A DNA stretch of 64,000 bases from Formicarius rufipectus (lineage: Eukaryota > Chordata > Aves > Passeriformes > Formicariidae). The position numbers were made by a program, and so were the translations under genes. The notes below the pieces were generated by a model. That model was not told the origin of the DNA and did not search any database. It saw only the letters and a list, made by a program, of their open reading frames with translations. Where the stretch lies: the NCBI GenBank assembly GCA_013399695.1, contig VXAU01002492.1, positions 1,065,854 to 1,129,853 of the forward strand. Direction: 5' to 3'. Shown in pieces: positions 38,961 through 49,523 of this stretch. Positions within the stretch are counted from its first letter, which is position 1, and the number at the start of each line of letters is the position of its first letter.

Positions 38961-40204
38961 CTGCTATTCTTTTCTCCCCTTTTTGCTTCTTGTGCCCTGT
39001 CCTTTGATATTATATTTCACATCACATGATCCTCACAGTTCCTGACATAAAATAATGAAATGGGACAGTAGCCAGCATGACAGAGAGACAGCATGACAGG
39101 CAGGCTCCTGTTTCTCCTCCAGCAGGATGATGGCCCATGCTCCTGACAGTGGCCTGCAGCAGCAGCTGCAGTGTATGTTCTTAACAGGCAGAGCATATGT
39201 TCATACATGTAACCAGCAGCCTTCTTTTTATGCTTTCCCCAGCATTGTGCTGTGCAATTGCAACAAGTAGCAGAAGGAGGAAAACCCCATTCTTCTATGA
39301 AGTGCTGAACACAGAAGAAGTAGCTTATCAGCTTTACCATCAATAAGAGAGGACTGCCAAAAGGACTAAGACAGAAAACGATCCCTGGAATGATTTTTCC
39401 ACTTCTGCCTTGCTCAAAAGGATGCACAGTTACTGCTTAGCCTCAGCTTATGATCTCCTGCCAGTACCAGCTGATTTGCTGAAATGGAGGATAAGAGATG
39501 CTGACAGCTGTGCCCTGCACAGGAGCTGCCAAACTGCAGCAGAGTCCTGTCAGGATGCCACGTGGCTTTGGGCCAAACAAGATAGCAGTGACACATATAA
39601 TGAGATACTAAAAGAAATAGCATGTTTCGTGGAGTCTGAGGAGAGCTGGCAGAGCACAGGGATGGCCTTATGTTCCTAAGCACAGTATAGTACTAGAAGA
39701 CTAGATCTTTATTAGAACTGTGTTTCTGAACCTGAAAGGGAAAAAAACAGGAGATGTAGTAGCCCAGGTATAAGGAGAGGAATGATGAGTTGCACCAGAG
39801 TGATCGTGCTGCAGTGACACTTGGCCGGGGTTTGGGAACAGGGAAAACTGGCAGTGGAAAGGAAAAGGTGTGGGGAGGACCAAGGGAAAGGTCCAGAGCA
39901 ATGGTAAAGCAGCAAAAGTGTGGGCTCGGACAGGGGGGTTAAAGGAAAACAGAGGGAAACAGCAGCTGCTGTCCCATGATAGATGCAGCCATCTAATGCA
40001 AAGAACCAGTGCCACTGAAAATATGGAACAAAACCAGCTGGGCCAGTTAGGGAGAATTAAAATCTTGCAAATGTTAACCTGTCCTAGAAGATTGTGTTTT
40101 TTACAGAATTCATTAAACTCCCGAAAGAGGATGAGAAGGCCAATCTGAGAAAGTGAAAATACACTGAAATATGATGCCACTCTTTTTGAAACATAAAAAA
40201 TAAA
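38961..40204. other. Non-coding stretch, stop-poor around 39.0-39.7 kb
   Basis: Frames of 89 codons (39410-39679 plus; 39414-39683 minus) and 136 codons (39017-39427 minus) overlap here. None has a recognisable domain, and their coexistence on both strands argues against real coding. No mobile element is identified. Confidence 0.5.
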
Positions 40205-40212
40205 TAAATAAG

Positions 40213-40266
<54 letters not shown>
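40213..40266 (+). repeat. (GATA)13 microsatellite
   Basis: An uninterrupted TAGA/GATA run of 54 bases, with AAATAAGTA-type imperfect units on both flanks. On minus it reads as repeated Ile-Tyr-Leu-Ser and creates the apparent 193-codon frame at 39701-40282, which is not a gene. GATA repeats are common vertebrate microsatellites and are often highly polymorphic. Confidence 0.98.
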
Positions 40267-40267
<1 letters not shown>

Positions 40268-42568
40268 GTAAATAATTTCCATTTTCTGTCTTTATCGTCA
40301 ACCTATATTGGACCAACAGCATCTTGGATCCTGTCCTGTGGCCAAAAGTAAACAAGCATCTATTTTATCTGTTGCTACCCCTATAAATAGTCAGAGTCTC
40401 TCTGTCTCATCCTGAAATGCCTTTTGATAGCACATGTCTGAACACCACCATTCTGTGACAACACAGTTAATTTAATATCTTTGCATCTTGGATCTTTACT
40501 GTTAGGACTCTCCAGATAGATGCTTCTCTGAAGTGCTTTGGTTCCTTACTGTCTCCTTAAAGTCTGAATTTCTTCCTAGTTCCAGAAATTTAGCTCTGAA
40601 ACTTTACCATCTCCGGAGAGATCTACAAGAATTGTACATGTACTATCAGTGTTGTAACCCCTGAGGTATAAGAGGCTGAATTGGCTGTACTGCAGCTCCT
40701 TCTAGCAGAGAAAAAGAAAAGTAAAAAGGACACTGGCTATATCCTCATTGGCAATGGCCCAGAAGCTTTGGCAATGCTACTCAATGAAATGGGAAATTCT
40801 CATGAAGGGAGCACTCATCCATTATCACTGAGGTTTTTTGAAGTAGAAAGAGGTTTGTAAATGCCATGGATTTCTTTCTGCTTTCAGTAATGTCAGACTA
40901 TACTTCTCTTAACCACCTTTCACATATGTCAGAAAATCCCCAAATAATCCAGTCTAGTTTCCCCTGCAGTACTTGTTTTTACCATCTTCAGAAAACCTGT
41001 ACCTCATCTGGCAGGAGAAGATGGGTCCAGCAAGCATGTTAGATCTCCTGTTCTGTACAGAACACTGTCATGAGCAGATCCACAATTTTCCTTCCAAGTA
41101 GTTTATTGCCAAAACAGATAGCTGTCTAGTGAGCCACAGGTGCCATGGGCTCCTGTCTTTATCATGCTGCTTTGCTGGCCATGACTCCATTCAGATTATG
41201 CCTCTGACTTAAGACTAAGCATTGCCATCTTAAGTGCCATGTTTCTAGTCCTCTGTCTTGTGCTGAGTGTCTTTGGGAAGCTGGAACTCATCTACTGTAT
41301 CTGTAGTGCATGTAAGTGTGTTCATCTCTCCCTGCTCTGTGCCATTTGCTTTTCATCTCTAATAGGATTCACATGATTTTGTCATCCTGTTTCTTGACAA
41401 AGTATGAGAACATGGTGTCATGATCAATAAATGGGGAAATCTACCTCAATGGGTTTAGAAAGCTCTATGTTTACACTGGGCTCATGCCACAGCCTTTAGT
41501 GTACCTATAAAAAACAGGACCCTGAGACAGCCCCTAACTGCATGTGGGCAGTAAAACCTTCTAGGCAGGTCTTCCTTTGGGACTCATGCCTTGCTTCAGT
41601 AATTTGCTCTTGAGGAGGTGATTCAGAGCATAAAATTTAAGACTCAACAGAGAACTCATGTTCTCAGTAAGGCTCATGGCTCCTGCTTTGCATTGAAAAG
41701 AGATGTCTGAAGAGGGCCAGTTCAGTTTATTGTAACAGTGGCCCTCATCCCTTCTTTACTGGGAATCTGAACGTCTTCTTTGGTTTAGATTCCCTTCTTA
41801 CCCTTGTTCAGGATGGTCATGAATTTCCCTCCCGACACACACAAAACACCCCCACACTTTTCAATCTGGAAATGAGCAGAAATAATTTACATGTCTTAAG
41901 AATTATACATATTACCTCTTTTATTCCTTTTGTACCTTATGCATTTGAAATTCTCCACGTATAAGAGAGGTTATGGAAGGTACAGAAAGGTGTTTCCGCT
42001 GCTCCACATGATACAATGACTTCACAGTTGCCTCATGTTTTATCTGCTGCCCATGGATTCCTTGGTATGGATCTGTGTGTGCAGAGACAGTGAAGCTCTC
42101 ACAGTGTAGTTAAGCATCTCCTGCACTCAGCTGCTCTCCCTCTTCCTCCAGAGGCTGCAATCCCTTTGGCACTGAAGGCATCGCAACGTGTGTGGTTGCT
42201 GACTTGCCCAGTTTTGTTAAAAAGATCTGGGCTAATTAACCATGCAACCTAACAGCAAGGGCTTTTAACCTGGTTCACTCCTGCACAAATGGGTTCAGGA
42301 AACTGTTTTTGTGTTGAAGGATGGGATTTTCCAAGAGGGAAAGTGAAGAATCCAAGTGGTAGATGAAGATGATTACCAGCAGATGATGGCTGGGGGAAGC
42401 ATTAGCTGACACACACATCTGGCCACTGCCCAAACTGCCACAGCACTTCAGTTTCCCATGGCAGAATTCTTTTACTGTGGTTTTAATCTTTCTTTTACAT
42501 AAAGCCTTGAAAGGACACTTTAAAAGTGCTTCCTAGTAAGTCTAGCATGGACTCTGAACAAAACATAG
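40267..42568. other. Non-coding stretch, unusually short open frames
   Basis: From about 40360 to 42570 no open frame reaches 60 codons on either strand, which is clear negative evidence for coding exons of normal size. I see no named repeat and no RNA gene. Confidence 0.7.
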
Positions 42569-43510
42569 ACAGAATCAGAAAAATGTGCACTGGAATTGAT
42601 CTCTGGAGATTATCTGTTCCAACCTCCTGCTTGGCACAGGGCTACTGCTAACAGGGGTCAGGACAGCTGCAGGTTTTTCTGGCTGAGCCTTGAAAGCCTT
42701 CACAGATGATGAGTCTCCATTATCTCTGAATAACTTGTTCTAGTGCTGCATTACCATCAAAGGGAAGCAATTTCTCCTAATCCCCTGCTGGAACCTCCCA
42801 GGCTGCAGTTTGTAGTTGTTGCCCCTCGTTTTACCATCTGGCACTGCTGAGGTTTGCTTCCATTGCCTTGCAAATTCCTTCAAAATTAGGTTGTGCTTTA
42901 GCCTACTCTTCACCAGACTCAACAAGTCCAGCTGCTTGAGCTTCTCCCAATAGGGTCTATAATTTTGGTAATTCTCTGTGTGTTTCTCCCCAGTTTCTCA
43001 CCATCCTTCTGGAACTGGGCAGCCCTGCAAAATCTGTGCTTCCACAACTGGACACAGTGTTCCAGGTGTGGCCTTGCCAGCACCAAGCAGAAGGGAACAG
43101 TGTCATCCCCTGTTCTGCTGGCCATGCTCCTGCTCCCAAGGCAGCAGTGTCTCATCAGCCATGAGAGCACACTGCTGCCTGGCTCCATCCAGCCTGGCAC
43201 TGCCACCCTGGCACTGCCACCCTGCTCCTTTCAGCAGGGCTGTGCCCCAGCCAGCTGGTTCCTGCCCTCTAATGGAGCAGGTGCAAAATCAGATGGTTCC
43301 ACAGGTGCAGGATTTTGCACTTCTGCAGTTTCATGACGTTCCTGTTGGCTTCATCATCAGTTTTTTCAGGGTCAGTGTAGAGTGGCAGATTGATGTTTGA
43401 ATGCCACCCAGCTCCTTCAATTTAGCATCATCGACAACTGGTTGCTAATTAACCTTTGAGCCCAGCAGCCCAGCCAGTTTTCAATCAGTTTTACATAGTC
43501 CAGTTCATAG
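42569..43510 (-). mobile_element. CR1 LINE, about 0.94 kb of 3' ORF2 and 3' UTR, minus orientation
   Basis: This is the longest CR1 copy in the window. On plus it reads as reverse-complement CR1: 'gttgcccctcgttttacc', 'caagtccagctgcttgagc', 'caactggacacagtgttcca', 'gtgcaggattttgcactt' and 'cccagccagttttcaatcag'. Read on minus, the decayed ORF2 C-terminal half is visible in pieces: RPHLEHCVQLWKHRF, equivalent to the conserved RPHLEYCVQFW block after the reverse-transcriptase core, and then TRGNNYKLQPGRF followed by IRRNCF, equivalent to TRGNxxKLxxGRFxxDIRKxFF. These pieces lie in different frames with stops between them, so the copy is dead. The 3' end is near 42569 and the octamer tail is degraded. 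The 5' truncation is near 43510. A 14-bp tandem duplication (43194-43221) lies inside the element. Confidence 0.93.
43194..43221 (+). repeat. Two-copy 14-bp tandem repeat inside CR1
   Basis: The unit CTGGCACTGCCACC occurs twice in succession within the CR1 copy. It is a local duplication that arose after or during insertion. Confidence 0.93.
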
Positions 43511-46500
43511 CAAAATACCAAAAAATGCAAGCAATACTAAATGAATTCTTTGGAATAACAGAACATGGCAGCACTGTGCAATATTCAGTTTTCAGTGAAT
43601 TCCATTTTTAAGTGTCCCTTCCTTCCATCCAAGCTAGTGCTTAATAATTACTGTGTATAATGACTCCTACTATTGCTAATGTTACTTAAACAATAAAGAT
43701 AAATTAATTTAATTTCCCTTCTTTCCCATAGCTCCTAAAAATAGGAATTCTAACTTTGTCTTTCTGTCCAGGATTTCTCCTTTCTGTAAAAATCTGATCT
43801 TACTCAGGAAAGCAGTTTTTTCACTTTGTCACGGTGATCTGGCTCAGGATGGAGAGCTGCCCAGAGAAAAGGATCTCCCTGGGGAAATAACTTTTGGCTG
43901 GACTGACAGACCCTATTGACAGCAAAGAGGAAGTTTGAACTGGACCGAATTCAAAAGCTTTTCATCAACTTGGGCAGTGTTGGGATCCAGTTCTGGGAGC
44001 AGAGACACCCAAGACCAGTTTAATGAGATGCAATGTGTGTCCAGCTGAAGCAAAACAGACCTTGTACCCACAGCACTAGTAAATCCTTCCTTTGGAATAA
44101 TGGAAGGAAGGTTTAATTCCTGTTGCCTAGTGCTAGGAGGCTGCTAACAGACTTGAGAGGGTTTGAGGATGAGTAACAGAAGCCATAAGGGGATTAATAA
44201 GGGAAGATTATGAGTACTAAATATGCACTACTTGGTCAAAGAATGACTAAGGGGATACACTAATTATCTTCCAGTATTACAGAGCTGTAAACTTCAAAGA
44301 AGGAAAGCGATTGTTTCTCACCGTCACAAGGTATATAGCTAGGATTAATGAGGTGAGATTTAACAAAGGAAAATGTAAGCTCAATATCTTCCAAATCAGA
44401 GATTAGTCAAAGAAATGGCTTGCTAAAGAATTAAAACCGTGGAGTCTTACCTCTAGCATCAGAAGAGTGCAGGGCTGGAGGCAATAAAATTAACTACTTT
44501 TCCCAAAATTAAAACTTTTTTTGAAATTCAAGATCCACATATGCAGTGTGGGCTTAAAATTTGTGGAGGAATGAGGGAGTTTAATTTATTTTTTAAATTT
44601 TAGATTTCTTTTGTTGATAAGAGGCTATCATAACAGAGTACCTAGTCCTAAGTGGTTGTCTCTATCACTAAATCATGTAAAATGCCTATATGGTAAATAC
44701 ATAAATTTCATTCCTGGTCTTAGAAATGCCACTGAGACAACTGATTTGAAATTATATTGTATTTGGCCTATTGTATGTGTAAGAGAGACATAAAATTATG
44801 AAGAAGAGGAAAAAAAGATAAAATAATTTGGCCTATACTGCAACATTACATGCTCAATTCTTTCCCAATATTCCAGTCTTCTCTAAAGGATGTTTCTGGA
44901 ATGTATGTTGCATCAAATAAGGTCTGGCCACAAATCTCTGTAAAAACCAGGTTTGGAAGGATGTGACATGGAAGCTTTGTTCCTTACAAAAGAAAAAGGT
45001 GAATTGCATTACTCAAGTCTGGACACAATGACAGCAGGAACAAGAATCTTGACATCTGCATGTGAGAGCACACATTTTAATCTGGTCACATCCCTAAAGT
45101 GGTAATAAGATATCCTGATAATGTGTCAAATGTCAGGCTCAAAGCCCCGTTCCTCCTTGAGCAGTACATTTAGGTGTTTGACCAAGCAGACAAGTGCCAC
45201 CAATTGAGATGGCAATGTGAGAAGCATTTCTGAGCAGGTGGTGAGAGCTAAGCAGGAGGACATCAGACTTACCAAAATTAAATCTACAAAAGTTAAAGGA
45301 CATCCCTAATTGAAGCTTCTGCAGCGATTTTCTTTCCCAGAAAATGCTGAAATGAAAGTTGCTGGCATGGGGAAGTACATTACAGATCTTTCTCCCAGCA
45401 GTGGCAGTTTCAGAGCAAAATGCCTGGAACTGTGACAAAGCAGCAGACACCCACAGAGGTCCTGAAGCAGAGTCTGAGGCCACTGAGGTACCTGTGGCAA
45501 GAAGCAGTGGGATACTTGTGTTTATCAAGGTAGTTGATGTAACACTCTCCCTGCTTCCTCAGGCTGCAATTGTCCCCTGTGCTGTGATATCTGTGCCTGA
45601 AGTGGCTACTAGAGAAGAAACATGTATTCCCGAGGAGTCCCTGAGACCCTGTATGGAAATGAGGAAAAAGTGATGTAAGAGATATATTATACCATGAAAA
45701 GAGCTGGAATGAGGTTGAAAGGACAAGTGAGAGAAAACCAAAGGAAAACTTTCAAATATTTGATTTCATTGCCTCAGGTTTCCTCAAATATATTTTGGTT
45801 ATATGCTATATATGTATGTATATAAAATAATAAAATATTTATTATGATGGTATATGAATCAGTGGTACACTTTTACAGCAGTGAGAACAAGTTATTCTTT
45901 AGATGTTGAGTGTTTATGCACACACACATCACTTTTGATGTACAAACTCGAAGCAAACTTGATTTTAAGAGGAGCAATGAAAATACTGAAATTTAGCTGG
46001 CTGAGACTACAGAGAGAAGGATTCTGGAATGATTTAGCATATGCTGGAAAGTAATCTGCTGCTTGCAAAAATATTCAAATCATATTTAATACACTGGAGC
46101 TTGTTAGGATTTCAGTTTTGCTGGAAAAGCCCTCTTGGCAGTGGATCAGTGCCTTAGACCACAGAAATGTTAAGTTGGTCAAAGAGACCACGGATTCCTG
46201 TGCTAAAACTATGAGGGGATAAAAGCCTGGGGTTCCTTAGTTCAGGATCCTTCCTCAGAGGCACCAGCTCGAGTTTGTTGCTCTGTTATTTAGTTATTTC
46301 ACCAAGATCAAATTATTTTAAGGATCAAGACGTCTGAGACTCTGCTCTGGGAAACCTGGGGGTGAGGCCCAAGGAGAGACCAAAGGATTGGTTTATTGGC
46401 TGAGCATTGATTAAGAACTCCATCCTCAGATGCAAATATAAATAGGGCTCACACTTCCTTCATTGTAAAGACACTGTCTCACTTGTGATTTCCAAAGGGA

Positions 46501-46781
46501 CTCGTTGCTCTGCAAAATCCCCCAGTGAAAAGGATCCTTACAGGTTGGAATTAGCCTGGGCTCTGTCAATGCAGACACATGGCGCGGCCAAGAACATATG
46601 TCAGAGTGGAATTGGCTGGATGGAACATTTTCAGACAGCTGAAGTAAAACATTAAGCTGCTTATGGGTGAGAGCAGCTGAGCAATTCACCTGCATAAGAA
46701 CAAAATCTCATTAGATGGAGGTAGCTGTGAACAGAGAGAGCTCAGCCCATGCCCCTGAGCTTAGAGGGCTGAAAAGCCAGG
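43511..46781. other. Non-coding AT-rich stretch upstream of the LTR
   Basis: No gene recognised. Opposed frames at 45139-45528 (minus, 129 codons) and 45359-45673 (plus, 104 codons) overlap each other. Neither has a motif I can name, and at most one could be real. The 82 bases before the LTR (46700-46781) show no retroviral internal sequence. Confidence 0.55.
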
Positions 46782-47456
46782 TGTCAGAGGTCTCTGTAGC
46801 TGAATTTTCGGTAGAAGGGGGAGCTACCAGGGTGGCTTCTGTTAGAAGCTGCCAGAAGCTTCCCCTGTCCTGTGGAGCCAAGGACAGCCAGGGCCAGGAG
46901 GGACCTCCTGCTGGTGGCCAAAGCTGAGTCAATTAAGAATCACAGTCACAGCTCTGGGATGACATAGTTAAGAATTTAGGAGTGTGGGGCAGTTGGAAAT
47001 TCCAGCCATGGGATAACAACACAGAGACCAAGGTGGGAGCAGGAGGTGAAGGAGGGACCCCACTCTGGAGCAGGGGGGGAAGGACTCAAAGCTGTGCCTC
47101 CCCTGTAGCCCATATTTGAGCCCCTGGAGGAGCAGGTGGATGCAGGAGGAGCTGTTGTCCTGTGGGAGGCCCAGGATGGAGCCAGATCCTGGAAGAGTCT
47201 CGTGGCTGTGAGTTGTGGAGAAGGAGCCCCACATTGGAGCAGGTTTTTCCCCCAGCAGAAGTGTTGCCTGCGGGGTGNCTTAAGACTGATTTATTTCTTA
47301 CTTTTTAGTTCCTATCTTGATAGTAATAAATGTAAGTATTTAGCCACTCTGAGTTTGCTTTGGCGTTCTCTCTGAGCTGTTTTTTCTCCTTTTCCTTTCC
47401 CTCTGGGAGAGGGGGAGCCTGGAGGTTTGGGTGGACACCGGGTGGAAAGCACCACA
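46782..47456 (+). mobile_element. Solo LTR of an endogenous retrovirus, plus orientation (copy 1)
   Basis: A roughly 675-base LTR running from TGTCAGAG at 46782 to ...CACCACA at 47456. A related copy lies inverted at 63308-63985, and the alignment of the two sets the boundaries. The polyadenylation signal AATAAA is at 47325-47330, in the block 'taagactgatttatttctta', and the 3' part contains 'gaggtttgggtggacaccg'. Flanking bases are ccagg on the left and gcagg on the right, a candidate 5-bp target-site duplication with one mismatch (4 bp exact). No gag, pol, env or primer-binding site follows, so this is a solo LTR left by recombination. A motif like 'gaccccactctggagcag' (about 47056) recurs imperfectly as 'gccccacattggagcagg' (about 47226). 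One unresolved base (N) is at 47278. The family resembles LTRs I recall from passerine genomes; the name was not verified. Confidence 0.85.
47325..47330 (+). promoter_or_regulatory. LTR polyadenylation signal AATAAA
   Basis: AATAAA lies about 127 bases before the LTR 3' end, at the same place as in the second LTR copy (63446-63451 on minus). Its position fits the R region of a retroviral LTR. Confidence 0.75.
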
Positions 47457-48399
47457 GCAGGTCTGATGTGTCGCTCACTAAGGCACCTGCCTGCAGACAG
47501 AGCAGGAGGCCACAGCTGGCTGCAAAAGCCAGCACTGGCTTCTGCTGGGCTCAGGTTGCCTGCTGAGGAGGGAAAGCACTGTGCTGTGCCATGGAAATAC
47601 ACCCTGAAAGCAGAGAAGGGCAAAGTCACTCTAAGACAAATCCCTCAGATGGTATGCATTTTCCCTTCTGAATTTGGCCCTGAGTGGTATAGCTCCTTAT
47701 ATTCATTTTTGTCAAAAACTTTTGGGGGAAAAAAGCCTTTTTTTTTTTTTTTCTCCTCCTGAGAGATGCAACACCAAACTTTAACCCTGCTTGTTTAATA
47801 TCTGATAGCTAATTTGTATGCACACTGCTTTGGTGGTTTGCAATACCCCATGGGCCAGCCAGAAACTGTGGAATTAGCTGTATTTCAAAGGTTACATTCA
47901 TGTGGCGCTTAGGAAATACTTTGGGAGCTTCTGAAAGAAAAAGCTGTGTATGAAGTGAGAATTGATATGTGAAACATCAAAATGATTTCTATTTTTACAG
48001 CTAAGCCCTAAACCCTGACAAATAAGGGCTTATAACTGAACCAGCGACAGTTCCTTTGCTATTTCAACAGGTGATGAAATAGTGAATGGAATGTGAAATT
48101 TATCACAAAACATAAAATATGTAGGAATACGATAACCTGCAGAACTACATTTTTATTTGAGTTTTTCTTTTAAATTAGGACTCTGCAAAATGGTTTGGGG
48201 TTTCATTCGGTGTCCCCCTCCCAACACACCCCCCCCCACCACTTTGATCTTCCTGACAGGAATGTCAGTAGGGGAAAAGAAAATTTTCATCCCTGGCGTG
48301 CTTGAAGCACAAATGGGAGATCACCGTAAGGAAATGCCATCATCGCTTTCCATTTTAAGTGCAATGAATGGAATTGATAAACATCAAATAAGGGTCTCC
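47457..48399. other. Non-coding stretch after the solo LTR
   Basis: No retroviral internal region is visible. There is a T run at about 47738-47752 and a C run near 48220-48236. Frames of about 105-111 codons over 47312-47762 extend out of the LTR and the T run and are not genes. Confidence 0.6.
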
Positions 48400-48447
48400 T
48401 TTTTATTTTTTTTTTTTTTNTCTTTTTTTTTTTTTTTTTTTTTTTTT
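48400..48447 (+). repeat. T-rich homopolymer tract with one unresolved base
   Basis: T-rich from 48400, with an A at 48405, an N at 48420, a C at 48422, then 25 uninterrupted T to 48447. The N shows that the assembly could not resolve the tract, so its length is uncertain. The 143-codon plus frame crossing it (48157-48588) is an artefact. Confidence 0.95.
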
Positions 48448-49057
48448 AGTGTGGGAGCTGAAGCCCGAGAGCAGATTTTGGCTGATGTAAAAGGCTTGAG
48501 CTGTCAAAGATTTCTGGCTTCCCAGAATTCCTCTCCCATTTATTTCCCAAGGTTAAACGCATTGCCTCAAGGCAGCTGCTTAGAATGATAAAAGGGGCAC
48601 TACAGGACAGCGGTGCTCTTTGTAATGTTAATAAACCTTGATTTTGATATCAGATGCAACCCTGGGAAAACCTGCCAGGTTGAGACTTAAAAATCTAACA
48701 CTATTTAGCAGAAGTTCGTGTAAAGGAGTATTAGTTTGGGAATGGTGATGGGCTAGTTTGAGTGACATATGAAAGCAACAAATACACCCGGTTCTCTGCC
48801 TTGTCAAACCTTCCTGTTGTTTACCGACAACAAAAGGAATCGCCCGAGTGCTAATTAAACTCAACGTGGTATTGAAATGCTCTGTGAAGTCTCTGCTACA
48901 AATCCGCTTTTCAGGTGAAGCCTCAGCCGAGCGAGAACGCCCCGAAAATGAAGGCGGTGGGTTCCCGTGAGTAGCTGCTCCTGCCTGGGAACTGCCTGGA
49001 GCCAGCACGGAGTGTTTGCTGGGGCCAGGAAACCCCCCACGAGACAATCCTCCAATG
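48448..49057. other. Non-coding stretch between T tract and CR1
   Basis: No gene is recognised. The minus frame at 48628-49167 (179 codons) reads through into the CR1 copy at 49058 and is opened by the higher GC content there. No domain is visible in its non-CR1 part. Confidence 0.55.
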
Positions 49058-49442
49058 TGGAATGTCCCGAGCTGGAAGGGACGCACAAGGACCATCCAAG
49101 TCCAGCTCCTGGTCCTGCACAGACACCCCAACAATCCCATTCTGTCCCTGTCCCGTTGTCCAAACACTCCTGGAGCTCTGGAAGCCTTGGGGCTGTGCCC
49201 TGGGGAGCCTGGTCAGTGCCCACCACCCTTTTCCTCAGGTCCAACCTAACCCTGCCCTGACACAGCTGCGGATGTTCCTCAGGTCCTGTCCCTGAAGACC
49301 CAGAGCAGAGATGGAGCTGCCCCTCCTGAGATGACCCCCATGAGCTCTGCCCTCAGTCCCTTCTGCTCCAGCTGAACGAGCCAAGTGACCCCAGCTGCTC
49401 CTTGTACAGCCCCTCCAGACCCTTCACCATCTTCATAGCATT
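49058..49442 (-). mobile_element. CR1 LINE fragment, 3' part, minus orientation
   Basis: On plus the copy begins with 'gaatgtcccgagctggaagg', the reverse complement of the CR1 3' 'ccttccaactc..gatattc' end. It continues with 'catccaagtccagctcctgg', 'ttgtccaaacactcctggag', 'ctgccctcagtcccttctgc' and 'acccttcaccatcttcatag'. All are in the order expected for the ORF2 C-terminal and 3' untranslated part of CR1 in reverse. The 5' truncation is near 49442, right at the palindrome at 49445-49470. Despite decay it has kept high GC, which explains several overlapping open frames of 67-127 codons over it. Confidence 0.92.
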
Positions 49443-49444
49443 TA

Positions 49445-49470
49445 TTTGCATTTATTGCAATAAATGCAAA
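49445..49470. repeat. 26-bp perfect palindrome at a CR1 breakpoint
   Basis: The 26 bases 49445-49470 equal their own reverse complement, with left arm TTTGCATTTATTG and the right arm its exact complement. There is no spacer. It begins within a few bases of the 5' truncation of the CR1 copy and could extrude as a cruciform. See findings. Confidence 0.93.
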
Positions 49471-49476
49471 ACCACA

Positions 49477-49523
49477 GGATTGTTGATTAGATAGCAAAGC
49501 CATTGGATTGTTGATTAGAGAGC
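49477..49523 (+). repeat. Two-copy direct repeat, 19-bp unit, 28-bp period
   Basis: GGATTGTTGATTAGATAGC (49477-49495) recurs as GGATTGTTGATTAGAGAGC (49505-49523), with one mismatch and a 9-base spacer. This is a local duplication close to the palindrome. Confidence 0.92.

Noticed and set aside
39701..40282. 193-codon minus frame
   Set aside because: Its N-terminal part is a translation of the GATA microsatellite (Ile-Tyr-Leu-Ser repeats), and the remainder resembles no protein I know.
48628..49167. 179-codon minus frame
   Set aside because: It runs through a GC-rich CR1 fragment, and several other frames on both strands are open over the same bases.
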